Shown in pieces: positions 5,921 through 8,430 of a stretch of 8,430 nt of DNA. The stretch lies in assembly GCA_021157745.1 (NCBI GenBank), contig JAGGWA010000089.1:1-8430 (forward strand). The letters are read 5' to 3'. Under the pieces are notes generated by a model. The model had not been told where the DNA came from. It searched no databases and saw only the letters and a list, made by a program, of their open reading frames with translations. Numbering within the stretch: the first letter of the stretch is position 1; each line of letters begins with the position of its first letter. A program made the position numbers and the translations under genes. The stretch is from Thermoplasmata archaeon (lineage in GTDB: Archaea; Thermoplasmatota; E2; UBA202; JdFR-43).

Positions 5921-6589
5921 ATGAAAAATCTGGATGAGATAGCAAATGCGATCGAAAAAAAGCTCAATGAAAAGGATGATTTACGGGAAATAGCATTGAA
6001 AAAATGCAGAGATATAATAAGGGAGAGCAGAAAAAGCATAAAAAAGTTGCACAATGGCGATATCGAAAACGCTGCCAAAAGGCTTGACAAAGCTGTGAAA
6101 TTGCTGCAGGAATTAAAAGAAAAGCTTTCTGAGCATCCAGATTTGCTTACAGCAGGCTATATGGAAAACGCCATGCAGGAGGTGGCGGAGGGCAAGATTT
6201 TTCTGGCAATTGTGAAGGATGAGGAGCTTCCATATCCGGAGGATATAGAGGTAAGCTATACAGCATATGTTATGGGTTTGGCCGACGTCATAGGCGAGTT
6301 GAGAAGGCGTGGCATGTATAAACTGAAGGAGGGAAATGTGAAGGAAGTGGAGGAAATTGTCGAAGATATGGAAGCCATTTATGATAGAATAGCTGAATTT
6401 GATTATCCTTCTGGACTCATTCCATTGAAAAGGAAGCAGGATATAATGAAGAAGGTTCTTGAAAAAATGAGAGAGGAAATAGTTATATTTAGAAAAAGCA
6501 AGGAGCTGGAAAATAAAATAGAAGCATTGCTGAAGAAATTAAGGAAAGAAAAGGAAGAAGTTGGCTTGGATATCGATTCACTCCTTTGA
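5921..6589 (+). CDS. Translin-family protein (archaeal C3PO-like ribonuclease)
   Basis: A 222-residue all-helical, highly charged protein of the translin/TRAX family. Archaeal members assemble into homo-oligomeric hollow particles that enclose and cut short RNA; eukaryotic C3PO (translin plus TRAX) removes siRNA passenger strands and processes tRNA fragments. Two conserved segments are visible. M-E-N-A-M-Q-E-V-A-E-G-K-I-F at 81-94 places Glu87 and Glu90 three apart. G-L-A-D-V-I-G-E-L-R-R at 119-129 places Asp122 and Glu126 four apart. This spacing matches the TRAX catalytic residues E123/E126 and D193/E197, so the protein looks catalytically competent, not a translin-like RNA-binding-only subunit. 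The C-terminus is a lysine/glutamate-rich helix. The ATG at 5921 is chosen from the TATA spacing. It lies 43 bases after leuB with its own promoter and converges with hutI, overlapping it by 12 bases. Confidence 0.87.
   Translation: MKNLDEIANAIEKKLNEKDDLREIALKKCRDIIRESRKSIKKLHNGDIENAAKRLDKAVKLLQELKEKLSEHPDLLTAGYMENAMQEVAEGKIFLAIVKDEELPYPEDIEVSYTAYVMGLADVIGELRRRGMYKLKEGNVKEVEEIVEDMEAIYDRIAEFDYPSGLIPLKRKQDIMKKVLEKMREEIVIFRKSKELENKIEALLKKLRKEKEEVGLDIDSLL
6536..6560 (-). terminator. Pyrimidine-rich tract, possible hutI terminator inside the translin gene
   Basis: About 20 bases past the hutI stop the minus strand becomes an almost unbroken pyrimidine tract (CTTCTTCCTTTTCTTTCC, then TTAATTT). This resembles archaeal U-rich termination regions. 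The composition may simply reflect the Lys/Glu codons of the translin gene on the other strand. Confidence 0.25.
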
Positions 6590-7744
6590 ATAAATTTTTC
6601 CATCTTTTATTATCGTTTCCACAAGATTTGTTCCAATATGATATGGAATGAAATTTGGTGATTTTGCATTTAAAATTATGATGTCGGCTTTTTTCCCTAT
6701 TTCGATGCTTCCAACATCCTTTAAATTCAGTGCCTTTGCAGCATTCGTTGTTACCGCTTTCAATGCTTCGATGACAGGCATCCTTAGTTTATATACAGCA
6801 AGCTGTATTATGAACTGCATGTTTCCAACATAGCAATTCGGGTTCATATCAGTAGCTATTGCAATATCCAAGCCAAGATTAAGCATTTTTCTTGCATTTG
6901 GATATGGCTCATTTAAAGCAAAAGGGGTTGCAGGAAGCAATGTTGCAACAACGCCAGCCCTTTTCATTTCCTTAAGGCTGTCATCATCTGCCATGAGTAA
7001 ATGGTCGGCTGAATTTGCCTTCAGCTTTGCAGCCAGTTTGCTGCAGCCCATGCATGAGAACTCGTCGGCATGAATTTTTATTCCCATTCCATATTCCTTT
7101 GCTTTTCTCAATATTCTTTCAGATTGCTCCACATTGAAATATCCTTTCTCACAAAAAACATCCGCAAATCTTGCAAGTTTTCCTGCTTCTGGAAGAATTT
7201 CGTTTGTGACGTAATCAGTATATTCGTCGCCATCGTAGCCACGCGGAATGGCATGGGCAAGGAAAGTTGGGATTATGCTCGCATGGCTTTTCATTTCATT
7301 TATGGCTTCGAGCAGCTTTATCTCATTTTTCTTATCCAGCCCATATCCACTCTTCACCTCTATGGTTGTTGTTCCATGAAAAAACATTTGCTCAGCCCTT
7401 TCTTCCATTTCCTTTATTATTCTTTCCTTGCTCGCTTTCCTTGTTTGCTCTACCGTGTACAAAATGCCGCCGCCCCGCCGCGCGATTTCTTCGTAGCTCA
7501 AGCCCTCTATCTTCCATTCTATTTCGAAGTCACGATAGCCAGCAAAGGCGATGTGGGTATGGCTGTCTATGAAGCCAGGCATAACGAAATTGCCATTGGC
7601 ATCTACAACCTCTTCAGCTTTCCTGTTTTTTCCTGCGTCTTCTCCGACGCTTTTTATTATTCCATTCTCGACATAAATGCTCGTATTTTTTATGAAGCGG
7701 TGGCCATCGAATAGCGTGCCAATATTTTTAATCAGCAAATCCAT
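6578..7744 (-). CDS. hutI: Imidazolonepropionase
   Basis: A 388-residue amidohydrolase that opens 4-imidazolone-5-propanoate to N-formimino-L-glutamate, the third step of histidine degradation. Landmarks: P-G-F-I-D-S-H-T-H with metal ligands His62 and His64; R-R-G-G-G-I at 89-94; the HutI-specific T-T-T-I-E-V-K-S-G-Y-G-L at 125-136; H-A-D-E-F with His225 and Glu228; S-A-D-H-L-L with His248; and A-T-D-M-N-P-N-C with Asp299. These correspond to the expected HxH, third and fourth histidine and aspartate positions of the TIM-barrel site. The chain is slightly shorter than the usual 400-420 residues but intact at both ends. No hutH, hutU or hutG is adjacent, so other pathway genes must be elsewhere. 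The gene is monocistronic here: convergent with the translin gene (12-base overlap) and divergent from the glycosyltransferase gene, with a weak TATA-like stretch upstream. Confidence 0.96.
   Translation of the reverse strand: MDLLIKNIGTLFDGHRFIKNTSIYVENGIIKSVGEDAGKNRKAEEVVDANGNFVMPGFIDSHTHIAFAGYRDFEIEWKIEGLSYEEIARRGGGILYTVEQTRKASKERIIKEMEERAEQMFFHGTTTIEVKSGYGLDKKNEIKLLEAINEMKSHASIIPTFLAHAIPRGYDGDEYTDYVTNEILPEAGKLARFADVFCEKGYFNVEQSERILRKAKEYGMGIKIHADEFSCMGCSKLAAKLKANSADHLLMADDDSLKEMKRAGVVATLLPATPFALNEPYPNARKMLNLGLDIAIATDMNPNCYVGNMQFIIQLAVYKLRMPVIEALKAVTTNAAKALNLKDVGSIEIGKKADIIILNAKSPNFIPYHIGTNLVETIIKDGKIYSKE
6595..6608 (+). terminator. T-rich stretch, possible translin-gene terminator
   Basis: TTTTT at 6595-6599 and TTTT at 6605-6608 follow the translin stop codon within 20 bases, inside the 3' end of hutI. 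They fit archaeal U-rich termination; there is no clear stem. Confidence 0.35.
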
Positions 7745-7763
7745 GATATGATTGCTTCAACGC

Positions 7764-7772
7764 TTAAAAAAT
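7764..7772 (-). promoter_or_regulatory. Weak TATA-like box of hutI
   Basis: The minus strand reads ATTTTTTAA centred about 24 bases before the hutI ATG at 7744. It sits at the same spacing as the clearer boxes in this window but matches the consensus less well. Confidence 0.35.
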
Positions 7773-7783
7773 TATACAAAAAA

Positions 7784-7791
7784 TTTTAAAA
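7784..7791 (+). promoter_or_regulatory. TATA box of the glycosyltransferase gene
   Basis: TTTTAAAA is centred 24.5 bases before the ATG at 7812, predicting a leaderless transcript. An ATG at 7801 lies in another frame and meets a TGA after three codons, so 7812 is the start. Confidence 0.55.
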
Positions 7792-7811
7792 AGAATGTGC
7801 ATGGCTATGTG

Positions 7812-8430
7812 ATGAAAGTTACCTTTGTCATACCCACACTTAACGAGGAGGAAGGCATAGGGGTGACGATAGACAGCATCGATGCCAAAGAATTCAAAAA
7901 GAGAGGATGGAAATACGAAATTCTTGTGATAGATGGAAACTCACAAGATAAAACAAGGGAAATAGCGGAGCAGAAAGGAGCCAGAGTTATAATAGAGCCC
8001 CGCAAGGGGTATGGAAGGGCATATAAAACAGGCTTGGCAATGGCGGATGGCGACATAATAGTTACAGGAGATGCCGATGGCACATATCCTTTTGATAAAG
8101 TTCATGAATACATTGATTTGTTGCTTAAAGAAAAACTTGATTTCATAACAACAAATAGATTCGCTGAGTTGAGACATGGAGCAATGAGTTTCAAGCATTT
8201 CATTGGCAACTTTATTCTGTCTTTTACTCTCCGCCTTTTATATGGAATAAAAATTAAGGATTCGCAATCTGGAATGTGGATAATGAGAAAGGAAGCATTG
8301 AAAAAAATAAAGCCACTGGAAGAATTTCATGATGGAATGCCATTCAGCGAGGAAATAAAAATAGAGATGTTCAGAAATAAAGAAATTAAAGCAAGGGAGA
8401 TTCCATCATGCTTGTATAAAAGGAAAGGAA
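7812..8430 (+). CDS. Family 2 glycosyltransferase, dolichol-phosphate-mannose-synthase-like (3' end outside window)
   Basis: The first 206 codons of a GT-A-fold glycosyltransferase that continues past the right edge. Motifs in order: V-I-P-T-L-N-E-E-E at 6-14; V-I-D-G-N-S-Q-D-K-T at 39-48 (nucleotide-sugar binding); R-K-G-Y-G-R-A at 64-70; G-D-A-D-G-T-Y-P at 86-93 carrying the metal-binding DxD-type motif; and D-S-Q-S-G-M-W at 150-156, the D-x-Q-S-G segment typical of DPM1-like enzymes. It probably transfers a sugar from a nucleotide donor to a polyprenyl (dolichyl) phosphate at the membrane face, supplying lipid-linked sugars for N-glycosylation or envelope glycolipids. The exact donor and acceptor cannot be read from sequence. 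No transmembrane segment is visible so far; a C-terminal one may lie beyond the edge. It is divergent from hutI across a 67-base gap, with no functional link evident. Confidence 0.92.
   Translation, partial: MKVTFVIPTLNEEEGIGVTIDSIDAKEFKKRGWKYEILVIDGNSQDKTREIAEQKGARVIIEPRKGYGRAYKTGLAMADGDIIVTGDADGTYPFDKVHEYIDLLLKEKLDFITTNRFAELRHGAMSFKHFIGNFILSFTLRLLYGIKIKDSQSGMWIMRKEALKKIKPLEEFHDGMPFSEEIKIEMFRNKEIKAREIPSCLYKRKG

Noticed and set aside
7070..7714. 214-codon open frame on the plus strand opposite hutI
   Set aside because: It is antisense to the well-supported hutI, its Phe/Ser/Cys-rich composition is that of a shadow frame, and no family motif is visible.
7801..7812. ATG at 7801 as the glycosyltransferase start
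   Set aside because: It is in a different frame and reaches a TGA after three codons. The ATG at 7812 opens directly into the V-I-P-T-L-N-E-E motif.
1..8430. tRNA genes, CRISPR arrays, insertion sequences or a defence island
   Set aside because: Intergenic gaps are all under about 100 bases with no cloverleaf-like or repeat-spacer pattern, no transposase or integrase motifs were seen, and base composition looks even throughout.

Overview
The window looks like a compact, AT-rich euryarchaeal chromosome, most plausibly a thermophilic member of the Thermoplasmata. The archaeal assignment rests on archaeal-type LeuRS, ribosomal protein L10e, a Kae1 N-terminus, an archaeal translin, and TATA boxes placed so that most genes would be transcribed without a leader. 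The lineage within archaea is an inference, based mainly on the combination of hutI, the Kae1 N-terminus and promoter style. I see no tRNA, rRNA, CRISPR array, insertion sequence or phage signature.

Layout: (1) At 1-274 on the minus strand, a small gene encoding a PC4-like basic protein overlaps by ATGA the first 16 codons of kae1 (the KEOPS tRNA t6A synthase subunit), which runs off the left edge. (2) leuS (369-3125, +) diverges from this pair and converges on rpl10e (3122-3631, -); the two genes share a CTAG in which both stop codons lie. (3) Divergent from rpl10e is a short four-helix membrane protein (3727-4251, +) ending in a histidine-kinase dimerisation/phosphoacceptor helix pair but with no ATPase domain. 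(4) leuD and an isopropylmalate/isocitrate-family dehydrogenase (4280-5877, +) form a two-gene ATGA-overlapping operon of branched-chain or related 2-oxoacid chain-elongation metabolism; the large dehydratase subunit (leuC) is not here. (5) An archaeal translin (C3PO-like ribonuclease, 5921-6589, +) converges on and overlaps hutI (6578-7744, -), a histidine-degradation enzyme. (6) A DPM1-like family 2 glycosyltransferase (7812 onward, +) diverges from hutI and runs off the right edge.

The genes are mostly housekeeping (translation, tRNA modification, amino-acid metabolism, RNA turnover, lipid-linked glycosylation) and do not form one pathway. The most coherent signal is in gene expression. 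Seven first-of-operon genes have an AT-rich TATA-like octamer centred 23.5-24.5 bases before the start codon, which implies leaderless mRNAs. The internal operon gene leuB instead has a GGAG Shine-Dalgarno-like motif. Convergent genes overlap at their 3' ends, so terminators must lie inside neighbouring genes; one hairpin-plus-T-run candidate is inside the end of leuS. I found no clearly new multi-gene system. The best candidates for a second look are the kinase-less phosphoacceptor membrane protein, the PC4-like/kae1 operon, the NADP-type signature in the LeuB-like enzyme, and a perfect 6-bp dyad just upstream of the translin promoter.
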